Part shown: positions 1-7,879 of the stretch, one piece after another
Layout: the number at the start of each line of letters is the position of its first letter
Position numbering within the stretch: position 1 is the first letter of the stretch
Assembly: GCF_034676725.1 (NCBI RefSeq)
Contig: NZ_JAUCBR010000004.1
Location: 3,438,001 to 3,502,000, forward strand
Direction of reading: 5' to 3'
DNA: 64,000 nucleotides
Source of the DNA: Denitromonas sp.
GTDB taxonomy: Bacteria > Pseudomonadota > Gammaproteobacteria > Burkholderiales > Rhodocyclaceae
Notes under the pieces: model-generated
Seen by the model: the letters and a program-made list of their open reading frames with translations, nothing else
The model's database searches: none
What the model was told of the DNA's origin: nothing
Made by a program: the position numbers and the translations under genes

Positions 1-324
1 GATGCGGAAGGCCAGTTCGGCGCGTGCGGCGGCGGGGCGGAAGGCGAGCACCTTGGTGATCGGGTTGAAGTCGGCAAACACCAGCACTTCGGTGACGCCG
101 GGCAGGGCGGTGGCGTCGACCGCGATGGGCACGTTCATCGGGTCTTCGGCGGTGAGCGGGCCGGTGACCTGCACTCGCGGGTCGAACACCACGGTAGCGT
201 CGGCGGCGAACAGCTGGGTGCGCATGTCGCCCCAGCGGGCAGAGTCGAGCGGGTCGGCGTCGGCGAGGGCCTGTGCAGCCCACAGGGCCAGGCAGAACGC
301 AGCGGCGCGCGGCAGTGCGGTCAT
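1..324 (-). CDS. Quinoprotein dehydrogenase-associated SoxYZ-like carrier protein (partial, 3' end off the left edge)
   Basis: The frame reads leftward from an ATG at 322-324 and is still open at base 1, giving 108 codons. The first ~21 residues form a signal peptide (hydrophobic AAAFCLALWAAQALA core) ending before DADPLDSARWGDMR. The mature part reads VVFDPRVQVTGP, then AEDPMNVPIAVDATALPG and VLVFADFNPI. That pattern belongs to the exported SoxY/SoxZ-like carrier family encoded next to PQQ alcohol dehydrogenases. SoxYZ proteins carry thiosulfate-derived groups in sulfur oxidation, but the role of the quinoprotein-associated version is unproven. The gene is divergent from the PQQ dehydrogenase at 769, with 444 bp of regulatory DNA between. 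Family assignment is from sequence memory. Confidence 0.8.
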   Translation of the reverse strand, partial: MTALPRAAAFCLALWAAQALADADPLDSARWGDMRTQLFAADATVVFDPRVQVTGPLTAEDPMNVPIAVDATALPGVTEVLVFADFNPITKVLAFRPAAARAELAFRI

Positions 325-491
325 GGTTGTCTCCGGATCGGCGTGGTGTGCACGCTCTGTATGAGTGGTGTGACAAGCGCAAGCGGCGTGCCAGCTTGCG
401 CGGGCGGGGGCCAAAGCAGCGCAATGGCCGGTGTTTGGCCGGTGGGCGCGGCGGGGCGGTGCTGTGCGAGGGCGTGTCATCGCTGGCCAGG

Positions 492-508
492 TGTTGCACT
501 TTGGAACA
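492..508. promoter_or_regulatory. Putative sigma-54 activator binding site upstream of PQQ-ADH 1
   Basis: TGTTGCA-CTT-TGGAACA is an imperfect palindrome with 7-bp half sites and a 3-bp spacer. It lies about 165 bp upstream of the -24 element, a normal enhancer distance. The same half site, TGGA(A/G)CA with the same spacing, occurs at 11225-11241, 15005-15021 and 18033-18049. That it is the site of one of the AcoR-type regulators encoded here is inference. Confidence 0.5.
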
Positions 509-615
509 GGTGGCGTGTTTCGAAGCAGCTGGCTGGCCAGCCTTGGGTCAGCCCGGCCGTGGCGCCGCCAGCTGACGATGGCCTGCCAACACCGTGACCC
601 CCCCGTTTGCCGCGC

Positions 616-645
616 ATTGGCGGGCCTTTGCGGCAGATTGGCGGG
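616..645 (+). repeat. Two direct repeats ATTGGCGGG, 21 bp apart
   Basis: Identical 9-mers start at 616 and 637, two helical turns apart and just upstream of the -24/-12 promoter at 672. The spacing and position suit a regulator or IHF-like factor acting on that promoter, but no known consensus is recognised. Confidence 0.3.
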
Positions 646-671
646 GCGTCGGCAGCGTGCGTGCCGGTCAG

Positions 672-686
672 TGGCATGCCTCTTGC
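672..686 (+). promoter_or_regulatory. Sigma-54 (-24/-12) promoter of PQQ-ADH 1
   Basis: TGGCAT-GCCTC-TTGC matches the sigma-54 consensus TGGCAC-N5-TTGC at all positions except the sixth. The invariant GG and GC are 10 bp apart. Transcription would begin near 698, about 70 bp before the ATG at 769. Confidence 0.75.
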
Positions 687-768
687 GCAAGTTCCTCCTG
701 CCATGTCCTGGTGTTGCCTTGTCGGGCAATGCACAGGACAGGACAAAAAAACTCAAGGAGGTAACTCA

Positions 769-2553
769 ATGGAAGGCAGGAGCAAATCCAACAAGCACTG
801 GGCCGCCGCAGTCTCGCTGATCGCCGCATCGGTGATGAGCATGGGCAGCATCCAGGCCAAAGGCGTGAGCGACGCCGACATCGTGAAGGACGCGATGACC
901 GCCAATGACGTGGTGTCGTTCGGCATGGGGACGCAGGGGCAGCGCTACTCGGCGCTGGACAAGATCAACACGGACTCCATCAAGGACCTGGTGCCGGTGT
1001 GGTCGATGTCTTTTGGCGGCGAGAAGCAGCGCGGCCAGGAGTCGCAGCCGCTGATTCACGACGGGGTGATGTTCGTCACCGCCTCGTACAGCCGTCTGTT
1101 TGCGCTGGACGTGAAAACCGGTCAGAAGCTGTGGAAGTATGAGCACCGCCTGCCCGACGGCATCATGCCGTGTTGTGACGTGGTCAACCGTGGCGCCGCG
1201 CTGTATGGCGACCTGGTGATCTTCGGCACGCTGGACGCCCAGCTGGTGGCCCTGAACCGTGAAACCGGCAAGGTGGTGTGGAAGCAGAAGGTGGACGACT
1301 ACGCCGCCGGCTATTCGATGACGGCCGCACCGATCATCGTCAAGGGCATGGTCATCTCCGGTGTGTCTGGCGGTGAGTTCGGCGTGGTGGGGCGGGTCGA
1401 GGCGCGCGATGCCCTGACCGGCAAGCTCAAGTGGATCCGTCCGGTGGTCGAAGGCCACATGGGCTACACCTATGGCGCCGACGGCAAGGCCAAAGAGGCC
1501 GGGGTCTCGGGCACGACCAACGCCACCTGGCCGGGGGATCTGTGGAAGACCGGCGGTGCGGCCACCTGGGCCGGCGCTACCTATGATCCGGAGACCAACC
1601 TGATCTTCGCCGGTACCGGCAACCCGGCGCCGTGGAACAGCCACCTGCGCCCGGGCGACAACCTGTTCTCGTCCTCCACCGTGGCGATCGATCCGGATAC
1701 CGGCAAGATCGTCTGGCACTACCAGACCACGCCGCACGACGGCTGGGACTACGACGGCGTGAACGAGTTCGTTTCCTTCGACTACGTCAAGGACGGCAAG
1801 ACCATCAAGGCCGGTGGCAAGGCCGACCGCAACGGCTTCTTCTTCGTGCTCGATCGCACCAACGGCAAGCTGCTCAACGCCTTCCCGTTCGTGAACAAGA
1901 TCACCTGGGCCAAGAGCATCGACCTGAAGACTGGCCGTCCGGTGTATGACGACAGCAACCGTCCGGGCGACCCGAGCAAGGGGAGCGACGGCAAGAAGGG
2001 TGAGGTGGTCACCTCCGCACCGTCCTTCCTCGGCGGCAAGAACCAGCAACAGATCGCCTACAACCCGAAGACCGGCTACTTCTACGTGCCGGCCAACGAA
2101 TGGGCGATGGACATCTGGAACGAGCCGGTGTCGTACAAGAAGGGCGCGGCCTACCTGGGCGCCGGCTTCACCATCAAGGCGCTCAACGAGGACTACATCG
2201 GCGCGCTGCGTGCGGTCGATCCGGTTTCCGGCAAGATCGTGTGGGAAAACAAGAACTACGCCCCGCTGTGGGGTGGCGTGCTGACCACCGCCGGCAACCT
2301 GGCCTTCTACGGTACGCCCGAGGGCTACCTGAAGGCGCTCGACGCCACCACCGGCAAGGAAGTTTGGAGCTTCCAGACCGGCTCCGGCGTGGTCGCACCT
2401 CCGGTCACCTGGGAACAGGATGGCGAGCAGTACATCGCCGTGGTCTCCGGCTGGGGCGGCGCGGTGCCGCTGTGGGGCGGCGACGTGGCCAAGCGGGTGA
2501 ACTTCCTCGAGCAGGGCGGTTCGGTATGGGTGTTCAAGCTCCACAAGAGCTGA
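769..2553 (+). CDS. PQQ-dependent alcohol dehydrogenase, lanthanide-type (DYD motif)
   Basis: A 594-residue exported quinoprotein. The ATG at 769 follows AAGGAGG at 755-761, and the signal peptide runs to about residue 30 (SMGSIQAKG). The eight-bladed PQQ propeller fold is indicated by repeated 'TGK.VW' blades. The vicinal Cys pair that stacks on PQQ is C135-C136 (PCCDVVNRG), and the catalytic Asp is D327 in GWDYDGVNE. The residue two places later is D329. In XoxF and PedH this second Asp ligates a lanthanide, whereas calcium enzymes have a small neutral residue, so lanthanide dependence is a family-based inference. There is no haem motif, so electrons must leave through a separate cytochrome c such as the PedF-type protein at 17402-17833. 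It is driven by the sigma-54 promoter at 672. Closest types are PedH/ExaF; ethanol and other short alcohols are likely substrates. Confidence 0.9.
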   Translation: MEGRSKSNKHWAAAVSLIAASVMSMGSIQAKGVSDADIVKDAMTANDVVSFGMGTQGQRYSALDKINTDSIKDLVPVWSMSFGGEKQRGQESQPLIHDGVMFVTASYSRLFALDVKTGQKLWKYEHRLPDGIMPCCDVVNRGAALYGDLVIFGTLDAQLVALNRETGKVVWKQKVDDYAAGYSMTAAPIIVKGMVISGVSGGEFGVVGRVEARDALTGKLKWIRPVVEGHMGYTYGADGKAKEAGVSGTTNATWPGDLWKTGGAATWAGATYDPETNLIFAGTGNPAPWNSHLRPGDNLFSSSTVAIDPDTGKIVWHYQTTPHDGWDYDGVNEFVSFDYVKDGKTIKAGGKADRNGFFFVLDRTNGKLLNAFPFVNKITWAKSIDLKTGRPVYDDSNRPGDPSKGSDGKKGEVVTSAPSFLGGKNQQQIAYNPKTGYFYVPANEWAMDIWNEPVSYKKGAAYLGAGFTIKALNEDYIGALRAVDPVSGKIVWENKNYAPLWGGVLTTAGNLAFYGTPEGYLKALDATTGKEVWSFQTGSGVVAPPVTWEQDGEQYIAVVSGWGGAVPLWGGDVAKRVNFLEQGGSVWVFKLHKS

Positions 2554-2578
2554 TCCCCGGCGTTTGACCTTCGCCCAC

Positions 2579-2618
2579 GGGGCGGCATGCGCGTAACGGT
2601 GCGCATGCCGCCCCGTTT
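2579..2618 (+). terminator. Rho-independent-like terminator after PQQ-ADH 1
   Basis: A perfect 14-bp stem (GGGGCGGCATGCGC and its complement, 8-nt loop) at 2579-2614 is followed by GTTTG. The T tract is short, but the stem is very stable and sits 25 bp after the stop codon. Confidence 0.7.
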
Positions 2619-2642
2619 GCGTGGACGCTGCGACGGGGCGGT

Positions 2643-3128
2643 TCACTTGGCCCGCCCCTGGGATGTTTCGACGAAGCTGCGGATGGCCCAGATCAGCTCG
2701 GTCGACAGAATGCCTTGCCATGGCGGCATGTGCTCGATGCCGAGCTTGATCTTGCCTTTCTCGACCGTGCTGCGGAAATACACATCCGCGTCGGTCTGGC
2801 AGCGGCGCTTGAGATCCGGCTCGGGCACACGGCCACAACTGCGGCCGATGCGGCGCAGGTCAGGCGCCGGCGAGCGGCTCGCGTCGGCGTCGATGCCGTG
2901 ACAAGCGGCGCAGCTTTGATTGAAGGCGGCGCGGCCGACGGTGATCGCGCGTGGGTCGTCGCGATAGGGATTGGTTTCGCCCTCGGGGTCGGCAATCGGG
3001 GGCAGTGCCGAGCTGTTGACATCCGGTGGCAGCGGCCGCGTGGCGTGTGCGGGCGCCATCAGCGCGCTGGCAATGAGGAGGCCGATCGCTATGAGGCGGC
3101 GGGCGTGGTGAGGTCTGGCTTGTGACAT
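2643..3128 (-). CDS. Exported c-type cytochrome with two extra cysteines
   Basis: A 161-residue protein with a signal peptide (to about residue 29, APAHA). It has one haem-binding site, C73-AA-C76-H77, and a likely axial Met, M134, in IEHMPPW. Two further cysteines, C98 and C110, could form a disulfide. The arrangement NPYRDDP...FNQSCAACHG resembles PedF-type cytochrome c-550, and the extra Cys pair recalls a methanol-metabolism-related four-Cys cytochrome family. It is the last gene of a leftward operon after PQQ-ADH 2 (3798-5681) and the pentapeptide-repeat gene, so it is probably the electron acceptor of that dehydrogenase. The ATG follows GGAGA at about 3139-3143. Confidence 0.85.
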   Translation of the reverse strand: MSQARPHHARRLIAIGLLIASALMAPAHATRPLPPDVNSSALPPIADPEGETNPYRDDPRAITVGRAAFNQSCAACHGIDADASRSPAPDLRRIGRSCGRVPEPDLKRRCQTDADVYFRSTVEKGKIKLGIEHMPPWQGILSTELIWAIRSFVETSQGRAK

Positions 3129-3153
3129 TGAGGGCGTCTCCGGTCGGCGCGCG

Positions 3154-3741
3154 CTACCAGTGGGTCGGGCAACCCTGGCAGTTCTCGAAGTTGGCGTCGG
3201 GGAAGATGGTGAATCGTGTCACGCAGCCTTCCATCCGCGCACCGCGCAGGTTGGTTGTCGCGAACTTGGCCTCCTGCAGGTTGGCGGACACCAGCTGAGC
3301 ACCTTCGAGCCAGGCGAAGTTCAACCGCGCGAACTCCAGGCTGGCGCCAGTCAGGTCGGCCGCGGACAAATCGCTGCGCATCAGTCGTGCCGCTTCCAGA
3401 TCGGCGCCGACCAGTGTGGCGTGGCGGAAGTTGGCAGCCGGCGCATTGACCTTTTGCAGGCGTGCGGCGGTGAGGTTGGCACCTTCAAGGTTGGCGCCAG
3501 CGAGGTTGGCGGCGCGCAGGTCCGCCCGTGTCAGGTTCGCGCCGCGCAGATCGGCGCCTGCCAGATTCTTGCCGACCAGATCGGCGTGGCGCAGATCGGC
3601 ACCGGGGCAACGGGTATAGGGCCAGATCGGGCAACCGTTGATGACCAGTGTTTCTGCCGTGGCGGCCGGCGATGTCTCGGCGCTGGCCGGGCTGATCAGC
3701 GCCGTGGCGATCAGGGGGATGAGCAATCGGGATCGGGGCAT
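3154..3741 (-). CDS. Exported pentapeptide-repeat protein
   Basis: A 195-residue protein with an N-terminal signal peptide (to about residue 21, SPASA). About 20 tandem A(D/N)Lxx-type units follow (for example ADLRGANLTRADLRAANL), predicting a right-handed quadrilateral beta-helix. There is a Cys pair near the start of the mature protein (NGCPIWPYTRCPG) and three Cys at the end (EGC, ENC, QGC). Most pentapeptide proteins are cytoplasmic; this one should be periplasmic. It lies 56 bp downstream of PQQ-ADH 2 and 25 bp before the four-Cys cytochrome gene, so co-transcription is likely. Function is unknown. The ribosome-binding site is weak. Confidence 0.85.
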   Translation of the reverse strand: MPRSRLLIPLIATALISPASAETSPAATAETLVINGCPIWPYTRCPGADLRHADLVGKNLAGADLRGANLTRADLRAANLAGANLEGANLTAARLQKVNAPAANFRHATLVGADLEAARLMRSDLSAADLTGASLEFARLNFAWLEGAQLVSANLQEAKFATTNLRGARMEGCVTRFTIFPDANFENCQGCPTHW

Positions 3742-3797
3742 GGTGTGGCGTCCGGGGTGCGCCGGGGCAGCCGGTGGGCCGCCCCGGACTTGCCGCG

Positions 3798-5681
3798 TCA
3801 GTTGGCGGCCAGTTGCTTGGGTAGCTTGAAGACCCAGAACGAGCCGCCCTGTGTCACCTGCTTTGTCAGTTCAGCGAGGTCGCCGCCCCACAGCGGCACC
3901 GCGCCGCCGTAGCCCGACTGGATGCCGATGTACTGCTCGCCGTCCATCTCCCAGGTAATCGGCACGGAAACCACGCCCGAGCCGGTCTGGAACTTCCACA
4001 GTTCATCGCCGGTTTTGGCGTCAAAGGCTTTCACGTAGCCGTCAGAGGTGCCCGAGAACATCAGGCCGCCGGCGGTGGTCAGCGTACCGGCCCACAGCGG
4101 GAAGGTTTCCTTGTGCTCCCAGACGATCTTGCCGGTTTTGGGGTCGATCGCGCGGAACACGCCGACGTGGTCGTCGAACAGCTTCTTGATGCGGAAGCCC
4201 TGGCCGAGATAGGCCGAGCCTGCCTTGTAGGTCAGGTGTTCGGTCCAGTAGTCCATGGCCCAGTGGTTGGCCGGAATGTAGAACAGGCCAGTGTCCGGGC
4301 TGTACGACATGGGCATCCAGTTGGTGCCGCCGAGGAAGGGCGGCGACACATAGATCGAGTCGCCTTTGTCGGCGCCGTCCTTGGGCTGCGGCGGGCGGTT
4401 GCTGTTCTCGATCGGTTTGCCGGTCTTCAGGTCAAAACCGGTGGCCCAGGTGATGCCATCGACAAACGGCCAGGCGCCGATCAGGGAGGTGGGCTTGTTG
4501 GGGTAACCCGCCCCTTTGGCCAGCTTTTCTCGGTCGGTGACGAAGAAGAAACCGTTACGGTCGGCGTGGGCCGAGGCCTTGACCAGCTTGCCGGACTTCG
4601 GATCCTTGTACTCGAACAGCACCACCGAGTTGTTGCCGGAGAAGTCCCAGGCGTCGTTCGGGGTGTGCTGGTAGAAGCCCTTGAGCTCGCCGGTGCTGGC
4701 GTCGACATACGCCTGGCCGGAGGTGAACAGGCTGTCCCAGTTGCGCGGATCGTCGCCGGGGGCGGTGCGTTTCCAGGTGTTCCATGGGGCCGGGTTGCCC
4801 GCGCCGATGACCACCATGTTGTTTTCGATGTCGAAGCTCGCCGTTTGCCAGGGCGCGCCGCCACCATGGCTCCAGGCCTCGACCTTGCCGGTGGGCGACT
4901 TCGGATCATCCGGCCAGCTCGGCGCCTTGGCGTCGCCGGTGGGGGTGCTGTCCTTGCCGTTGAGGCGGCCCATGTGCCCCTCGACCATCGGCCGTGCCCA
5001 CACCTCTTCGCCGGTGTCCGGGTCGCGGGCAAACAGCCAGCCGACCACGCCGAATTCGTCGCCCGAGGAGCCGTGCACCAGCAGGATTTTGCCGCTCTTC
5101 TGGTCCTTAACCACAAAGGGTGCGCCGGTCATGGTGTAGCCCACCTTGTGGTCGGCGAACTTCTTCTTCCATACGACTTTGCCGGTGTCTTTGTTGAGCG
5201 CGACGATGGCGGCGTCGAGCGTGCCGAAGAACACCTTGTCGCCGTAGATGGCCGGCCCCCGGTTGACCACGTCGCAACACGGGCGGATGTCGTCGGGCAG
5301 GCGATGCTCGTATTCCCACAGGCGCTTGCCGGTCTTGGCTTCAATGGCAAAGAAGCGCGAGTAGGAGGCGGTGACGTAGATGACGCCCTCGTGCACCAGC
5401 GCCTGGGCTTCCTGGCCGCGCTGCTTTTCACCGCCAAAGGAGAAGCTCCAGATCGGCGTCAGTGCGGCAACCGTTTTGGTGTTGATCTGCTTGAGCGGGC
5501 TGTGACGCTGGGCTTTCAGGCCCAGGCCGTAGGAGAGGACATCGCCCGTCGTTTGATGGTCGTTCTGGAGGTCTTCCCAGCTCACCCGCTTGGAGGCAGC
5601 GGCGGGCATGGCGATGCTGGCCGCGATGGCCAGCACGAGGAGGCGCAGTTGAGGCCGAAAAGGCAGGGGGCGTGGTGTCAT
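3798..5681 (-). CDS. PQQ-dependent alcohol dehydrogenase, calcium-type (ExaA/PedE-like)
   Basis: A 627-residue exported quinoprotein. The chosen start is the ATG at 5679-5681 after GGAACC, which gives a clear signal peptide (LLVLAIAASIAMPAAA). A longer reading frame continues upstream but covers the intergenic region and has no signal peptide. The vicinal Cys pair is C135-C136. The catalytic Asp is D346 in AWDFSGNN; the position two residues on is Ser348, where lanthanide enzymes have Asp, so this should be a calcium enzyme. It contains more insertions than the paralogue at 769-2553 but keeps the same blades and the C-terminal GGAVPLWGGD. It heads a leftward operon with the pentapeptide-repeat and cytochrome genes and is divergent from the sensor kinase at 5893. 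Confidence 0.9.
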   Translation of the reverse strand: MTPRPLPFRPQLRLLVLAIAASIAMPAAASKRVSWEDLQNDHQTTGDVLSYGLGLKAQRHSPLKQINTKTVAALTPIWSFSFGGEKQRGQEAQALVHEGVIYVTASYSRFFAIEAKTGKRLWEYEHRLPDDIRPCCDVVNRGPAIYGDKVFFGTLDAAIVALNKDTGKVVWKKKFADHKVGYTMTGAPFVVKDQKSGKILLVHGSSGDEFGVVGWLFARDPDTGEEVWARPMVEGHMGRLNGKDSTPTGDAKAPSWPDDPKSPTGKVEAWSHGGGAPWQTASFDIENNMVVIGAGNPAPWNTWKRTAPGDDPRNWDSLFTSGQAYVDASTGELKGFYQHTPNDAWDFSGNNSVVLFEYKDPKSGKLVKASAHADRNGFFFVTDREKLAKGAGYPNKPTSLIGAWPFVDGITWATGFDLKTGKPIENSNRPPQPKDGADKGDSIYVSPPFLGGTNWMPMSYSPDTGLFYIPANHWAMDYWTEHLTYKAGSAYLGQGFRIKKLFDDHVGVFRAIDPKTGKIVWEHKETFPLWAGTLTTAGGLMFSGTSDGYVKAFDAKTGDELWKFQTGSGVVSVPITWEMDGEQYIGIQSGYGGAVPLWGGDLAELTKQVTQGGSFWVFKLPKQLAAN

Positions 5682-5793
5682 GGTGGTTCCTTGTCTCCGG
5701 GTTCGAATGTTGTCGATGTGTCCGCTGGCTCGGACGCAGCCGGCGCAGCGTTGAGGGACGGCGTCAGTATCGGCGGCGCCGTTTGCGCCAGCG

Positions 5794-5830
5794 CGGGACG
5801 GCTTCCCGCGCGAACCGGGAAATTTTCCCG
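5794..5830. promoter_or_regulatory. Tandem palindromic operator CGGGA-N5-TCCCG (two copies)
   Basis: Copies at 5794-5808 and 5816-5830 have identical half sites and spacer length, and their centres are 22 bp apart (two helical turns). The second copy extends to a perfect 17-bp palindrome, 5815-5831. They lie between the divergent PQQ-ADH 2 and sensor-kinase genes. The LuxR-type response regulator encoded at 7188 is the obvious candidate ligand, by inference from position. Confidence 0.55.
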
Positions 5831-5892
5831 GCGGCCATGCCGGCCGCAGGCATGTCGCTTGCAAGGGCACTGTCGTGAGACGGAGGTGGCCC

Positions 5893-7191
5893 ATGGATCT
5901 GCGACACAAACTCGTGCTGTACCTCAGCGCTGCGTTGGTAGGTTTGCTAGCGGTGGCCTGCACGCTGGTGCTCACCTCGCTGCGTGAGGATGTGGCCGAA
6001 GAAATGGCCGCTTCTGCCCATCTGGCCGCCGTGTTGCTGGCGGTGGCCGAGCGCGGTCCGCAGGCGCTCAGTGCGATCGGCGGACACGAGCTGCGCCATC
6101 TGTCGGTGGAGCAGGAGCGTTCCGATATGGAGCGACCGCTCCAGAATGAATCAGTCGGCTTGATTGACGCTATTGCTACCTGGTTGCCCGAGGACGGCGC
6201 ACATCGCATTGCCGCCCAGCGTTTTGTCCTGGATGGCAATACCTTCGTGATTCGCGCCGACCCCCGCAGCGAAATTGGCGAAATCGTTCACGATGCCTCA
6301 CGTCAACTCGCCGCCCTGGCCATGTTCGGGGCACTGCTGCTGCTATCGGTGTGGTGGGCGGTTGGACGGGCCTTGTCGCCAGTTCGCGAGCTGGAACGCC
6401 GTCTCGAGGCGATCGGTGAGGGATGTTTCACCCACCACGCGGCTCGTTTCGAACTCCCCGAATTTGCCCGGATTTCGCGGGCGATCGATCAACTGGCCGC
6501 AAAGCTGGCGGCGGCACAGGCCCGCGAAGGCGATCTGACCCGCCGCCTGATCAGTGTCCAGGAAGAAGAACGGCGCGAGATCGCCCGCGAGTTGCACGAC
6601 GAGTTGGGTCAGTCATTGGTCGCCATTGCTGCCTCGGGCAGCTATATCGAACGCAACGCCGGCCGAGCAGAACCGGCCGCGCTGGCCGAGTCCGCCGCCG
6701 ATATCCGCCGCGAAGCCGGGCGGGTGCAATCACATGTGCGTGAGTTGCTGGCACGACTCAAGCCTCACGGGCTTGAACACATGGGCGTGCTCTCGGCGGT
6801 GCGTGAACATGCCCATGGGTGGGCTGCGCGCGCCGCCGGCATCTCGACCGATATCGATCTCCCCAATGCCTTGCCGCGCCTGCCGGCGCCGGCCGCACTG
6901 GCGCTCTATCGCACCTTGCAGGAAGCGCTGACCAACGTGCTCAAACACAGCGGTGCCTCGCGGGTTCGCATCGCCATTGATGCGGTCGGCGCGCGTCTGC
7001 GCATGTGCGTGATCGACAATGGCCGGGGGCGTGCTGCGACGATTGTGCGCGACGCCGGTAGCGGCATCCGTGGCATGCGTGAGCGTGCAGCCATGGTGGG
7101 TGGCCGGCTGCGCATTGAAGATGCGGAAACCGCTGGCGTGATGATTGCTTGGGAACTTCCGCTCGATACCACAATAGAGGAGGGGGCATGA
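5893..7191 (+). CDS. NarX-family sensor histidine kinase
   Basis: A 432-residue membrane kinase. The ATG at 5893 follows GGAGG at 5882-5886; the upstream GTG at 5875 is less likely. A first membrane segment spans about residues 8-28, a short periplasmic loop to about 138, and a second membrane segment about 140-160, followed by a HAMP-like linker. The HisKA_3 dimerisation domain has RELHDELGQ with phospho-acceptor H235. The HATPase domain has LQEALTNVLKHS, IDNGRG and GIRGMRERA. The stop codon overlaps the start of the response regulator (ATGA). It is divergent from PQQ-ADH 2, which it probably controls, comparable to the PedS2/PedR2 or ExaDE systems. The signal sensed is unknown. Confidence 0.88.
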   Translation: MDLRHKLVLYLSAALVGLLAVACTLVLTSLREDVAEEMAASAHLAAVLLAVAERGPQALSAIGGHELRHLSVEQERSDMERPLQNESVGLIDAIATWLPEDGAHRIAAQRFVLDGNTFVIRADPRSEIGEIVHDASRQLAALAMFGALLLLSVWWAVGRALSPVRELERRLEAIGEGCFTHHAARFELPEFARISRAIDQLAAKLAAAQAREGDLTRRLISVQEEERREIARELHDELGQSLVAIAASGSYIERNAGRAEPAALAESAADIRREAGRVQSHVRELLARLKPHGLEHMGVLSAVREHAHGWAARAAGISTDIDLPNALPRLPAPAALALYRTLQEALTNVLKHSGASRVRIAIDAVGARLRMCVIDNGRGRAATIVRDAGSGIRGMRERAAMVGGRLRIEDAETAGVMIAWELPLDTTIEEGA

Positions 7192-7841
7192 TCCGGATTC
7201 TGCTGCTCGACGATCACAATGTCGTGCGCTCCGGCTACCGGCGCCTTGTCGATGCCGAGGCGGACATGTGTGTGGTTGCCGAGGCGGCCACCGTTGACGA
7301 TGCCTATGCCGCCGCACGCGACATCGAGCTCGACGTCGCCGTTGTCGATCTGAGCCTGCGTGGCGCAAGCGGTATTGAAGCCACTCGGCGCATCCTGGCC
7401 CGATCGCCAGGTATTCGGGTGCTGGTGCTCACCATGCATGACAGCCCGGGCTTTGTGACCCAGGCGTTTCGCGCCGGTGCCATGGGCTATCTCACCAAGA
7501 CCAGCGATCCGGCTGAGCTGATCGGTGGCATCCGCCAGGTCGCGGCGGGGCGCCGGGTGCTCTCGACCGATGTCGCCCAGGTCGTGGCCAATGCTGCGCT
7601 CGAAGAGGATGACCTGCTCTCGCGGCTGACGCCCCGTGAGTTCGAAGTCCTGCGCATGGCTGCCAGCGGCGAATCGCCCCCGCGCATCGCGCTGCAGATG
7701 CACCTGAGCCACAAAACCGTCCTCAACCACCTCTCGGCTGTCCGTCAGAAGCTCGACACCGAAACCGATTTCTCGCTTCTCCGACTGGCGGCACGCCACG
7801 GTCTGGTCGAACTTCCGACCCCGTCATCCGTGCCGTGCTGA
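7188..7841 (+). CDS. NarL/LuxR-family response regulator
   Basis: 217 residues, translationally coupled to the kinase (ATGA overlap at 7188-7191). The receiver domain (about residues 1-120) has acidic residues LLDDH near the N-terminus and phospho-acceptor D54 (VVDLSLRG). The C-terminal LuxR helix-turn-helix reads LTPREFEVLRMAASGESPPRIALQ...KTVLNHL. It is probably the DNA-binding partner for the tandem palindrome at 5794-5830, acting on PQQ-ADH 2 and on its own operon. The PedR2 response regulator of Pseudomonas putida, which switches calcium and lanthanide dehydrogenases, is the nearest functional analogue I can name; this is inference. Confidence 0.88.
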   Translation: MIRILLLDDHNVVRSGYRRLVDAEADMCVVAEAATVDDAYAAARDIELDVAVVDLSLRGASGIEATRRILARSPGIRVLVLTMHDSPGFVTQAFRAGAMGYLTKTSDPAELIGGIRQVAAGRRVLSTDVAQVVANAALEEDDLLSRLTPREFEVLRMAASGESPPRIALQMHLSHKTVLNHLSAVRQKLDTETDFSLLRLAARHGLVELPTPSSVPC

Positions 7842-7879
7842 TCCAGACACCAACCAACCAGAAACAGGAACCTGAAACC

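Larger units (their letters stand above)
325..768. other. 444-bp divergent regulatory region
   Basis: No convincing gene is seen here. The stretch separates the divergent SoxYZ-like carrier and PQQ dehydrogenase genes. It contains a palindromic upstream site (492-508), a pair of 9-bp direct repeats (616-624 and 637-645), a -24/-12 promoter (672-686) and a strong ribosome-binding site, AAGGAGG, at 755-761. Confidence 0.7.

Noticed and set aside
766..2838. 690-codon minus-strand open frame opposite PQQ-ADH 1
   Set aside because: Low-complexity Arg/His/Ala-rich product with no domain. It is a mirror of a high-GC coding frame; the plus-strand protein has clear catalytic residues.
4113..5987. 624-codon plus-strand open frame opposite PQQ-ADH 2
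   Set aside because: Valine/glycine-rich shadow of the real minus-strand gene without any recognisable motif or ribosome-binding site.
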